Shown one piece after another: positions 51,024 to 58,763 of a stretch of 64,000 nucleotides of DNA. Source of the DNA: Pseudomonas canadensis (GTDB lineage Bacteria > Pseudomonadota > Gammaproteobacteria > Pseudomonadales > Pseudomonadaceae); NCBI RefSeq assembly GCF_000503215.1, contig NZ_KI628539.1, forward strand, positions 769,745 to 833,744, written 5' to 3'. The notes under the pieces are model-generated. The model had not been told where the DNA came from. It made no database searches and saw only the letters and a list, made by a program, of their open reading frames with translations. Positions within the stretch are counted from its first letter, which is position 1. Each line of letters begins with the position of its first letter. A program made the translations under genes and the position numbers.

Positions 51024-51034
51024 TGCCGCCTTTT

Positions 51035-51913
51035 TCAGACGGTTGTCAGCATTTTTCTCAAGTGTTCAATCCCGGTTTCACCTAATGGGAACACCGGCAG
51101 ACGCGGGTCACCCGCTTCCAAGCCGGTCAACCGCAGCCCGGCCTTGATCGTGGCTGGCAATCCACCCTTGAGGATGAAGTCCAGTAACGGCAACTGGCGG
51201 TAAAACAGCTCCCGCGCCTGGGTGAGGTCATTCGCCAACACCGCCTCATACAACGCCAGGTTGAGCTGTGGGATCAGGTTCGGCGCCGCCGTGCACCAAC
51301 CCTTGGCACCCGCCGCAAAGGCTTCCAGCGCCAGCGGATTGCAACCGTTGTAGAACGGCACGTCGCTGTGGCGATGCAACTGGTGCATGCGCTGGATATC
51401 CCCGGTGCTCTCCTTGACCATCGTCACGTTGGCCACCTGCTTGATGATGCGCAGGATCAGGTCCACCGACATGTCCGTGCCGCTGGTGGCCGGGTTGTTG
51501 TAGAGCATGATCGGCACGCCGATGCTGTCGCCGATCGCGGCGTAGTGGGCGATGATTTCTGCTTCGCTGAGTTTCCAGTAGGAGGTCGGCAGCACCATCA
51601 CTACATCGGCGCCATTGGCCTCGGCGTAGCGGGCGCGGCGTACGGCTTTGGCGGTGGTGAGGTCGGACACGCTGACGATGGTCGGTACTCGACGGGTGAT
51701 TTTGGCCAGGCTGTAGGCGCTGACTTCGTCCCACTCGGCGTCGCTCAAGTACGCACCTTCACCGGTGCTGCCCAGTGGCGCGATGGCGTGTACGCCGCCG
51801 TCAATCAGGCGGTCAATGGAGCGGCCGAGGGCGTCGAGGTCAACGCGTTGGCCGTCGGCGCTGAACGGGGTGATGGTGTAGCCGATGATGCCGTGAATGG
51901 TTGGGCTGGACAT
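51035..51913 (-). CDS. Dihydrodipicolinate synthase / N-acetylneuraminate lyase family aldolase
   Basis: This 292-residue class I aldolase has PLGSTGEGAYLSDAEW (substrate loop), IMLYNNPATSGTDM (catalytic Tyr) and ANVTMVKESTGDIQRM (Schiff-base Lys). The family includes DapA, NanA, KdgD and others; the genuine DapA is normally elsewhere, and this copy is paired with a class II aldolase, so a catabolic role is more likely. It follows that gene by 28 bases. Its specific substrate is not readable. Confidence 0.88.
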   Translation of the reverse strand: MSSPTIHGIIGYTITPFSADGQRVDLDALGRSIDRLIDGGVHAIAPLGSTGEGAYLSDAEWDEVSAYSLAKITRRVPTIVSVSDLTTAKAVRRARYAEANGADVVMVLPTSYWKLSEAEIIAHYAAIGDSIGVPIMLYNNPATSGTDMSVDLILRIIKQVANVTMVKESTGDIQRMHQLHRHSDVPFYNGCNPLALEAFAAGAKGWCTAAPNLIPQLNLALYEAVLANDLTQARELFYRQLPLLDFILKGGLPATIKAGLRLTGLEAGDPRLPVFPLGETGIEHLRKMLTTV

Positions 51914-51941
51914 GGGAAGTCTCCGGTCAGAAAAGGGCTAG

Positions 51942-52724
51942 TCAGTTCAGGCAATCGGCGTGTTGACGCAGGTTCTGCCGGGCGTAGTAGTTGAACGCGG
52001 CACCGTGACGCTTGGGCCGGGAGATCCAGTCATGGGCCTCGCGACCCAGCTCGGGCAGGATCGGCTTGATGGTGCCGGCCGCCATCGCCAGCAACTGCAA
52101 TTTGGCCGCGCGCTCGATCAACTGCGCGATCACGCAGGCTTCCTCGATGCTCGCCCCGGTGGACAACTGACCGTGGTGCGAGAGCAGGATCGCGCGTTTG
52201 TCACCCAGTGCCGTGGTGATGATTTCCCCTTCTTCATTGCCCACCGGAACACCCGGCCAGGCCTCCAGGAAGGCGCAGTCTTCGTACAGCGGGCAGAGGT
52301 CCATATGGGACACCTGCAGCGGCACTTCCAGCATCGAGAGCGCGGCGATGTGGGTGGGGTGGGTGTGGATGATGCAGTTCACATCCGGCCGCCCACGGTA
52401 TACCCAACTGTGAAAACGGTTGGCCGGGTTGGGAATGCCGTGGCCTTCCAGTACTTCAAGGTCCTCGTTCACCAGCAACAGGTTGCTGGCGGTGATCTCA
52501 TCAAAACCCAGGCCCAATTGCTGAGTGTAATAGGTGCCCTGTTCCGGCCCGCGCGCGGTGATCTGCCCGGCCAGGCCGGAGTCGTGGCCGTTCTCGAACA
52601 GGATGCGACATGTAAGCGCCAGCTTTTGCCGGACGGTCCACGTATTATCCGCCAGGGTGTTTTGCATCTGGACCAGTGCTTGCTTGACCAGTTGGTCTTT
52701 TGGGAGTGCTAATGTCTTGGCCAT
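51942..52724 (-). CDS. Class II aldolase/adducin-family protein
   Basis: This 260-residue zinc aldolase-like protein has CIIHTHPTHIAALSMLEVPL (zinc histidines), ILLSHHGQLSTGASIEEACV (third zinc region) and SGLAGQITARGPEQGTYYTQ (phosphate or carboxylate-binding loop). The family covers fuculose-phosphate aldolases and decarboxylases. It is divergent from an XRE-cupin regulator and co-directional with the DHDPS-family gene. The ATG at 52724 is chosen because GAGG lies 9 bases upstream; the in-frame ATG at 52748 adds eight residues. Confidence 0.86.
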   Translation of the reverse strand: MAKTLALPKDQLVKQALVQMQNTLADNTWTVRQKLALTCRILFENGHDSGLAGQITARGPEQGTYYTQQLGLGFDEITASNLLLVNEDLEVLEGHGIPNPANRFHSWVYRGRPDVNCIIHTHPTHIAALSMLEVPLQVSHMDLCPLYEDCAFLEAWPGVPVGNEEGEIITTALGDKRAILLSHHGQLSTGASIEEACVIAQLIERAAKLQLLAMAAGTIKPILPELGREAHDWISRPKRHGAAFNYYARQNLRQHADCLN

Positions 52725-52748
52725 ATCGGGTGCCCTCGGTGGCTGCAA

Positions 52749-52784
52749 ATGACACTAACGATGCTATATGACACTTTGTGTCAT
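52749..52784. promoter_or_regulatory. Operator of the XRE-cupin regulator
   Basis: ATGACAC-TTT-GTGTCAT at 52768-52784 is a perfect 7+3+7 palindrome. A further ATGACAC half-site lies at 52749-52755, 19 bases upstream. They sit in the 105-base gap between the divergent aldolase and XRE-cupin genes, so the regulator likely binds here to control both directions. Confidence 0.75.
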
Positions 52785-52829
52785 TGGCAAGCACAGCTCA
52801 TCGCTTACTGCATGGATTAATCGCAGCGC

Positions 52830-53357
52830 ATGTCTATTCGTTTGAAATTATTGAGAAAAAAACTTGGTGTGACGTTGGATGTCCTGGCCGAAAAGTCTGG
52901 GATGACCAAGAGTTACCTGTCCAAGGTCGAGCGCGGGCTCAACACGCCGTCGATTGCCGCCGCGTTGAAGCTGGCCAAGGCGTTGAACGTGAAGGTCGAA
53001 GAGCTGTTCAGCGAAGACAGCGTCAGCCTCGACAGCTACAGCCTGGTGCGCAGCCATGAGCGGCCGGACACGTCACCGGGTTATGCGGTGCTGGCCCATC
53101 AGGTCAGCGAACGCAGCCTGCTGCCGTTCATCATCTACCCGCCGGCGGAGTTCACCGACAAGACCTTCAAGGAGCATGTGGGGGAAGAGTTTCTGTTTGT
53201 GCACGAAGGCCAGGTGGAAGTGGACTTCATGAACGAACGGGTGATCCTGGAGCGCGGCGATGCGCTGCACTTCAATGCGCAGAAGCCCCATCGGTTGCGC
53301 TCGGTGGGGCCGGTGCAGGCACAATTGCTGGTTGTGGTGCACAGCTCGGAAGAATGA
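52830..53357 (+). CDS. XRE-family regulator with cupin domain
   Basis: This 175-residue protein has an XRE helix-turn-helix (residues 1-60: LRKKLGVTLDVLAEKSGMTK, YLSKVERGLNTPSIAAALKL) and a C-terminal cupin-2 domain (about 105-170: VGEEFLFVHEGQVEVDFMNE, ERGDALHFNAQKPHRLRSVG). Such regulators sense small organic ligands bound in the cupin. It is divergent from the aldolase pair. Histidines in the cupin could hold a metal. Confidence 0.88.
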   Translation: MSIRLKLLRKKLGVTLDVLAEKSGMTKSYLSKVERGLNTPSIAAALKLAKALNVKVEELFSEDSVSLDSYSLVRSHERPDTSPGYAVLAHQVSERSLLPFIIYPPAEFTDKTFKEHVGEEFLFVHEGQVEVDFMNERVILERGDALHFNAQKPHRLRSVGPVQAQLLVVVHSSEE

Positions 53358-53386
53358 CCACGATACAGGATTGAAATAGGGGCCAG

Positions 53387-53418
53387 TGTGGGAGCGAGCA
53401 AGCCCGCTCCCACATTTT
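53387..53418. terminator. Short REP-like hairpin terminator
   Basis: TGTGGGAGCG and CGCTCCCACA form a perfect 10-bp stem with an 8-base loop and are followed by TTTT. It separates the convergent XRE-cupin and DUF4917 genes and looks like a single-arm REP used as terminator. Confidence 0.82.
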
Positions 53419-53420
53419 GA

Positions 53421-54437
53421 TCAGCGTTCGACAGGCACTGACAGCGCTAGGTTGCCCAATGGATGCGTGCGCGCCGCAAAGAACTTCAGTTCCACGCCAG
53501 TCCCCTCAAACAACTCCGAATACCGCCGCTTCTGCTGACGGATAAACCCATCACTGCGCCCCGACACCGAGATCGCCAGCGTGGTCAGCCTGGCATGGCG
53601 AATCGCATCCACCAGGTGTTTGTCCTGCGGTCCCAGGTCATGGCCAAAGATGCACAGTGCACCTTCGTGGCTGAGCATCTGCTCATAGCAGAACGACAGG
53701 TAATCCGAACTGCGGATCGTCTTGAGCTTCTCCTCAACCTTGCCCTCGCTGACAAACAGCGGCACATCGTCCAGGGTCTTGATCGTGTTGTTGATCGCAA
53801 AGCTGCTGAGCAAGGTGCTGTCGGTGGTCGGCAGTTTGCGCGCGGTACCATCCAGGTTGCGCACCAGGTGCAGGCCGCCGTGCAGGTAGAGGATGCGCGT
53901 AGCATCGGTGCGGGTGTCACGCAGGTCGAAGCTGGCGTCGGCGCTGCGGAACAGGTCGTCGATGCCCGGCGTGTGCAGGATGGCCCAATAGTTGAGCAGG
54001 TCGTAGTTGCTGGTGAATACCGTTGAGTAATGCTTCAGCTCAGCGTTGATCGTTGCCAGCGTCGACGGCTGCACCAGGCGCCATGGGATATGCACCGCAT
54101 GGATGGTATTGATCAAGGCTTCCTTGATCGCGTAATAGCGATTGCGCGGCGCCGCCGAGCTGACGGCCAGAGCCTTGTTGACCCGGCTGGTGGTCTTCAA
54201 CGCGCCCAGGGCTTGCTCGAAACTGCGGGTTTGCAGGGCGTCGAATACGCTGAGCTCGGACTGGCTGAGGGGTTTTTCTTCGACGGTGCGAGCGTTTTCG
54301 AACAGCGAGTCGTAGGCAAAGTCTTCCCAAATGGCACGGCTCGCGCCATTGCCGATCAGAATCCCGCTGAAGTCCGTACTGCTGCGCAGGGCGCTCCAGT
54401 CTTCAAGGTGGGCGTCAATATCCTGGAAATCCTTCAT
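53421..54437 (-). CDS. DUF4917 family protein with SIR2-like motifs
   Basis: This 338-residue soluble protein has motifs in SIR2-like order: FSGILIGNGASRAIWED (nucleotide-loop-like GNGAS, about residue 28), YSTVFTSNYDLLNYWAIL (SNYD, about 144), RILYLHGGLHLVRN (HG, about 184) and GALCIFGHDLGPQDKHLVDA (about 265). These resemble the GxGxS, TxNYD, LHG and GxSxxD elements of SIR2_2-type NAD-binding proteins, some of which are defence NADases. I recognise the family as DUF4917 but know no proven function. It is a single gene with a terminator downstream. Confidence 0.75.
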   Translation of the reverse strand: MKDFQDIDAHLEDWSALRSSTDFSGILIGNGASRAIWEDFAYDSLFENARTVEEKPLSQSELSVFDALQTRSFEQALGALKTTSRVNKALAVSSAAPRNRYYAIKEALINTIHAVHIPWRLVQPSTLATINAELKHYSTVFTSNYDLLNYWAILHTPGIDDLFRSADASFDLRDTRTDATRILYLHGGLHLVRNLDGTARKLPTTDSTLLSSFAINNTIKTLDDVPLFVSEGKVEEKLKTIRSSDYLSFCYEQMLSHEGALCIFGHDLGPQDKHLVDAIRHARLTTLAISVSGRSDGFIRQQKRRYSELFEGTGVELKFFAARTHPLGNLALSVPVER

Positions 54438-54490
54438 TGCGGCGGGTCTACTCGAAATCGGCTGGACGGAGACTTTATCACGGGTCGGCG

Positions 54491-54504
54491 TTGATCCTGA
54501 TCAA
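54491..54504. promoter_or_regulatory. Perfect ANR/FNR box before the Fe-dependent alcohol dehydrogenase
   Basis: TTGATCCTGATCAA matches TTGAT-N4-ATCAA at every defined position. With its centre at -41.5 the start would be near 54539, about 22 bases before the start codon, and TAGGCA at about 54534 falls slightly downstream of the ideal -10. It predicts low-oxygen induction of the alcohol dehydrogenase gene. Confidence 0.8.
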
Positions 54505-54560
54505 GATGCGCTGGGTAGCGCAGGTTGATGCTGTAGGCATAAAGCCTCTGAGGATTGACC

Positions 54561-55709
54561 ATGAGCAGCACCTTCTTTATCCCCGCCGTGAACATCATGG
54601 GCACCGACTGCCTCGACGAAGCCATGACCGCCATTCGCAACTATGGTTTTCGCAAGGCGCTGATCGTCACCGACGCCGGCCTGGCCAAGGCCGGCGTGGC
54701 GAGCATGATCGCTGAGAAACTGGCGATGCAGGACATCGACTCGGTGATCTACGACGGCGCCAAGCCCAACCCGAATGTGGAAAACGTTGAGAAAGGCCTG
54801 GCGCTGTTGCAGGAAAGCGCTTGTGATTTCGTGGTGTCCCTGGGCGGCGGTTCACCCCATGACTGCGCCAAAGGCATCGCCCTGTGTGCCACCAACGGTG
54901 GACATATCGGCGACTACGAAGGCGTTGACCAGTCCGGCAAACCGCAACTGCCCCTGGTGGCCATCAACACCACCGCCGGCACCGCCAGCGAGATGACACG
55001 TTTCTGCATCATCACCGACGAAACCCGCCATGTGAAAATGGCCATCGTCGACCGCAACGTCACGCCGCTGCTGTCGGTCAACGACCCGGCGCTGATGGTC
55101 GGCATGCCCAAGGGTCTTACCGCCGCCACCGGCATGGACGCGTTGACCCACGCCATCGAAGCCTACGTGTCCACCGCCGCCAACCCGATCACCGACGCCT
55201 GCGCCATCAAAGCCATCGAACTGATCAGCGCCAATCTGCGCCTGGCGGTGCGCGACGGCAGCGACAAGGCCGCCCGGGAAAACATGGCCTATGCGCAATT
55301 CCTCGCCGGCATGGCCTTCAACAATGCGTCCCTGGGTTTTGTGCACGCCATGGCGCACCAACTGGGAGGTTTATACGATCTGCCCCACGGCGTATGCAAC
55401 GCGGTGTTGCTGCCCCATGTGCAAAGCTTCAACGCCAGCGTCAGCGCCAAACGCCTGAGCGACGTGGGCCGTGCGTTGGGTGCCGATGTCAAGGGCATCA
55501 CCGATGAAGAGGGCGCCCAAGCCGCCATCGCCGCCATTCGCAGCCTGGCCCATGATGTCGAGATCCCGGCAGGATTGCGCGAGCTGGGCGCCAAGTTGCA
55601 GGACATTCCTTTACTGGCGACCAACGCGCTGAAAGATGCCTGCGGCCTGACCAACCCTCGGCGGGCGGATCAGCGTCAGATTGAGGAGATCTTTCGCAGC
55701 GCGTTTTGA
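54561..55709 (+). CDS. Iron-containing alcohol dehydrogenase (YiaY/AdhB type)
   Basis: This 382-residue group III NAD-dependent alcohol dehydrogenase has VVSLGGGSPHDCAKGIALCA (NAD binding), PLVAINTTAGTASEMTRFCI, GMDALTHAIEAYVS and FVHAMAHQLGGLYDLPHGVC (iron histidines). ATG 54561 follows GAGGATTGACC; TTG 54555 is a poorer alternative. A perfect ANR box lies 57 bases upstream, suggesting use in fermentation-like or low-oxygen conditions. The substrate is probably a short alcohol or 1,2-diol. Confidence 0.92.
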   Translation: MSSTFFIPAVNIMGTDCLDEAMTAIRNYGFRKALIVTDAGLAKAGVASMIAEKLAMQDIDSVIYDGAKPNPNVENVEKGLALLQESACDFVVSLGGGSPHDCAKGIALCATNGGHIGDYEGVDQSGKPQLPLVAINTTAGTASEMTRFCIITDETRHVKMAIVDRNVTPLLSVNDPALMVGMPKGLTAATGMDALTHAIEAYVSTAANPITDACAIKAIELISANLRLAVRDGSDKAARENMAYAQFLAGMAFNNASLGFVHAMAHQLGGLYDLPHGVCNAVLLPHVQSFNASVSAKRLSDVGRALGADVKGITDEEGAQAAIAAIRSLAHDVEIPAGLRELGAKLQDIPLLATNALKDACGLTNPRRADQRQIEEIFRSAF

Positions 55710-55723
55710 TAGGGGCAGCCTTT

Positions 55724-55789
55724 AGCCGCAAGCGTTAAGCTACAAGCTGAATGCGTTCAACTTGAGCTTGAAGCTTGCGGCTTGCCGCT
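55724..55789. repeat. REP-type inverted repeat (AGCCGCAAGC class)
   Basis: AGCCGCAAGCGTTAAGCTAC on the left faces AAGCTTGCGGCTTGCCGCT on the right. The arms are imperfect. It occupies the gap between the alcohol dehydrogenase and the SDR-type gene. Confidence 0.75.
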
Positions 55790-55800
55790 GAGGTCCCCCT

Positions 55801-56475
55801 ATGAGAGTTCTGTTATTCGGCGCCACAGGCATGGTCGGCCAAGGCGTGCTGCGTGAGTGCCTGTTGGCCGCCGACGTGCAGGAAGTCGTCGCTGTCGGCC
55901 GCACGCCCCTGACCCAGGAACACGGCAAGCTGCACCAGGTGTTGCACAGCGACATGCTGGATTTCCAGCCCCTGGAAAACCTGCTGCAAGGCTTTGATGC
56001 GTGTTTCTTCTGCCTCGGCGTTTCGTCGGCGGGGATGAATGAAGTCAAGTACACCCACCTCACCTATGACCTCACTCTGGTCGCCGCCAGCACGTTGGCG
56101 CGGCTCAATCCACACATGACGTTTATCTATGTGTCCGGCGCCGGTACCGACAGCTCCGAAGCGGGCAAGTCGATGTGGGCGCGGGTCAAGGGTAAGACCG
56201 AGAACGCCTTGCTGCGCCTGCCCTTCAAAGCGGTGTACCTGTTCCGTCCGGGAGTGATCCAGCCGTTGCATGGCGTGCGTTCGAAGACGCCGTTGTATCA
56301 GTCCTTCTATTCGGTGCTTGGGCCGTTGCTGTCGTTTGTGCGACGGCTGAAACCGGGTTGGGTGGTGAGTACCGAAACGGTGGGCCGGGCGATGTTGCAG
56401 GCGGCGCGCCAAGGCGCGCCGCAGCCGGTGGTGGAGCAGGCCGCGATCAATCGGCTGGCCAGCGAGCGTCGCTGA
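55801..56475 (+). CDS. NAD(P)-binding SDR-like protein (HTATIP2/NmrA-type)
   Basis: This 224-residue Rossmann protein begins MRVLLFGATGMVGQGVLREC (NAD(P)-binding GxTGxxG) and has FCLGVSSAGMNEVKYTHLTY and MTFIYVSGAGTDSSEAGKSM, then WARVKGKTENALLRLPF, resembling the TIP30/HTATIP2 group of atypical short-chain dehydrogenases. The catalytic YxxxK is not clearly present, so it may bind rather than oxidise its ligand. Its stop overlaps the LysR start by one base (TGATG). Confidence 0.83.
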   Translation: MRVLLFGATGMVGQGVLRECLLAADVQEVVAVGRTPLTQEHGKLHQVLHSDMLDFQPLENLLQGFDACFFCLGVSSAGMNEVKYTHLTYDLTLVAASTLARLNPHMTFIYVSGAGTDSSEAGKSMWARVKGKTENALLRLPFKAVYLFRPGVIQPLHGVRSKTPLYQSFYSVLGPLLSFVRRLKPGWVVSTETVGRAMLQAARQGAPQPVVEQAAINRLASERR

Positions 56476-57383
56476 TGTTGCACAAGAGCCTGGTGCGGCG
56501 GCTGGACCTGATCACATTGCAGTTGTTCGTCGCGGTGTTTGAGGAAGGCACGCTGACCCGCGCCGCCAACCGCGAAGCTATCGCCGTATCGGCCGCCAGC
56601 AAGCGGCTGATGGAGCTGGAGCAGGTGCTGGGCGTCAGTCTGTTCGTACGGCGGGCCAAGGGTATGGACCTGACTGCCGCTGGCGAAACCCTGTTGCACC
56701 ATGCGCGGCAGATGCTGTTCAACGTCGAGAAGATGGGCCTGGAGCTGGGCGAGCACAGCCATGGCGTGCGCGGTTATGTGCGGATGCTGGCCAATCTGTC
56801 GGCAATCATTCAGTTCCTTCCGGAAGACCTGCGGGATTTTTCCGAGCGGCATCCCGAAGTGAAAACCGACCTGGAAGAACGTCCCAGCAATGGGGTGGTG
56901 CAAGGCGTGCTGGATGGCGTGGCGGACCTGGGGATCTGCTCCAGTGACACCGACACCAAAGGCCTGCCCAGCGTGACGTATCGCCACGACAAACTGGTGG
57001 TGCTGATGCCGGCGGATCATCCATTGGCAGCGCGCAAAACCCTGGCCTTCAACGAAACCCTGGATAGCGACTACGTCGGGCTGCACGCCGCCAGCTCCAT
57101 CAACATGCGCACTCACGCCGCTGCGCGCGAGGCGGGCAAGATGCTGCGCCTGCGCATTCATGTGCCGGGGTTCGATGCGATGTGCCGGATGGTCCAGGCG
57201 AACATGGGCATCGGAATCCTGCCGCAGAAAGCATATGAACTGTTTGGTCGTGCATTGGGTTTGCATGCCGTGCCGCTGACGGACGACTGGTCGGATCGCA
57301 GCCTGATCCTGGTGGTGCGTGATGAGGCGCAGCTGTCCCCCGTCAGCCGGCTGCTCTTCGACTACCTCCACAACCCCTTGTAG
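56475..57383 (+). CDS. LysR-family regulator
   Basis: This 302-residue LysR protein has an N-terminal helix-turn-helix (LQLFVAVFEEGTLTRAANRE, AIAVSAASKRLMELEQVLGV) and an effector domain. It is translationally coupled to the SDR-like gene (TGATG) and lies 187 bases upstream of the CaiB-HMG-CoA lyase-MFS genes, on the same strand. Its stop codon TAG is supplied by the start of a REPIN (TTGTAGGAGCC), so its C-terminus LHNPL may have been fixed by insertion of that element. Confidence 0.88.
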   Translation: MLHKSLVRRLDLITLQLFVAVFEEGTLTRAANREAIAVSAASKRLMELEQVLGVSLFVRRAKGMDLTAAGETLLHHARQMLFNVEKMGLELGEHSHGVRGYVRMLANLSAIIQFLPEDLRDFSERHPEVKTDLEERPSNGVVQGVLDGVADLGICSSDTDTKGLPSVTYRHDKLVVLMPADHPLAARKTLAFNETLDSDYVGLHAASSINMRTHAAAREAGKMLRLRIHVPGFDAMCRMVQANMGIGILPQKAYELFGRALGLHAVPLTDDWSDRSLILVVRDEAQLSPVSRLLFDYLHNPL

Positions 57384-57463
57384 GAGCCCGGCTTGCCGGC
57401 GATGGCCATTTCAATGCATCCGCCGGTTTCGAGGACGCCATCGCCGGCAAGCCGGCTCCCACA
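57379..57463. repeat. REPIN (GCCGGCTTGCCGGCGATGG class) overlapping a stop codon
   Basis: TGTAGGAGCCCGGCTTGCCG is mirrored by CGGCAAGCCGGCTCCCACA. It is the same class as 7584-7670. The stop codon of the LysR gene (TAG 57381-57383) lies inside its left end. Confidence 0.92.
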
Positions 57464-57569
57464 GGGGCGTTCGCGTTTAGAGAACGCTTGTTGCCAACTG
57501 ACGGTTGGATTTCCCGTGCACCGGCCCTCTAGTCTTGGCGTCACATTCCAAGAATAAGAGGTACACCCC

Positions 57570-58763
57570 ATGACGGCTCCCCTGAGCGGTATCAAGGTGA
57601 TTGAGATCGGCACCCTGATTGCCGCGCCGTTCGCCGCCCGGCTGATGGCCGAGTTTGGCGCCGAGGTGATCAAGATCGAAGCCATGGGCCAGGGCGATCC
57701 GCTTCGCAAATGGCGAAAGCTGCACGAAGGCACGTCGCTGTGGTGGTACCTGCAATCGCGCAACAAGAAGTCCCTGGCGCTGGACCTCAAGTCGCCGGAA
57801 GGCTTGGACCTGATCAAGCAACTGCTCGGCGACGCCGATGTGCTGATCGAAAACCTGCGCCCCGGTGGCCTGGAAAAACTCGGGCTGGGCTGGGACGTGC
57901 TGCACGCCCTCAACCCCAAGCTGACCCTGGTGCGCATTTCCGGCTATGGCCAGACTGGCCCTTACCGCGACCGTCCGGGGTTCGGAGCCATCGGCGAGGC
58001 CATGGGCGGTATCCGTTACACCACCGGCAATCCGGATTCACCGCCGGCACGGGTTGGTGTAAGCCTGGGCGATTCCCTGGCCTCGTTGCACGGCGTGATC
58101 GGCGCGCTGATGTCGCTGTTGCGGGTCAAGACGGGGCAGGGTGATGGACAGATTGTCGATGTGTCACTGGCCGAAAGTGTGTTCAACCTGATGGAAAGCC
58201 TGGTGCCGGAATACGACATGCTGGGCCATGTGCGCGAACGCAGCGGCGGCGCCTTGCCGGGCATTGCGCCGTCCAACACCTACCTCACAGCCGACGGAGC
58301 CTATGTGGTAATCGCCGGCAACAGCGACCCGATCTACAAACGCCTGATGACCACCATCGGCCGTGCCGACCTGGCTGACGCGCCTGAGTTCGCCCACAAC
58401 GATGGCCGCGCGGCCAAGAGTGGATTGCTCGACGCCGCGATCACCCACTGGACCAGCAGCCTGCCCATCGACCAAGTACTCAGCGCGCTTGAAGCCGCAG
58501 AGGTACCGGCGGGGCGCATCTACTCCGTCGCGGATATCGTCAGTGACCCGCACTACCAGGCGCGTGACATGTTGCTCACTGCGCAGCTGCCCGGCGGTGT
58601 GTCGGTGAAGATGCCGGGCATCGTGCCCAAGCTCTCGGAAACCCCCGGCAGCGTGAATTGGCAGGGCCCGACGTTGGGCCAGCACACCGACGCTATCCTC
58701 GGCGATCTGGGCATGACGGTTGCCGATATCCAACGCCTGAAAGCCTCGGGAGTGGTGCAATGA
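57570..58763 (+). CDS. CaiB/BaiF-family CoA-transferase
   Basis: This 397-residue class III CoA-transferase has IKVIEIGTLIAAPFAARLMA, EFGAEVIKIEAMGQGDPLRK, DLKSPEGLDLIKQLLGDADV and SGYGQTGPYRDRPGFGAIGE, typical of the family. It would move CoA from succinyl-CoA or acetyl-CoA to a carboxylic acid. Its stop overlaps the HMG-CoA lyase start by 4 bases (ATGA), so the acid activated here is probably the substrate of that lyase. Confidence 0.92.
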   Translation: MTAPLSGIKVIEIGTLIAAPFAARLMAEFGAEVIKIEAMGQGDPLRKWRKLHEGTSLWWYLQSRNKKSLALDLKSPEGLDLIKQLLGDADVLIENLRPGGLEKLGLGWDVLHALNPKLTLVRISGYGQTGPYRDRPGFGAIGEAMGGIRYTTGNPDSPPARVGVSLGDSLASLHGVIGALMSLLRVKTGQGDGQIVDVSLAESVFNLMESLVPEYDMLGHVRERSGGALPGIAPSNTYLTADGAYVVIAGNSDPIYKRLMTTIGRADLADAPEFAHNDGRAAKSGLLDAAITHWTSSLPIDQVLSALEAAEVPAGRIYSVADIVSDPHYQARDMLLTAQLPGGVSVKMPGIVPKLSETPGSVNWQGPTLGQHTDAILGDLGMTVADIQRLKASGVVQ

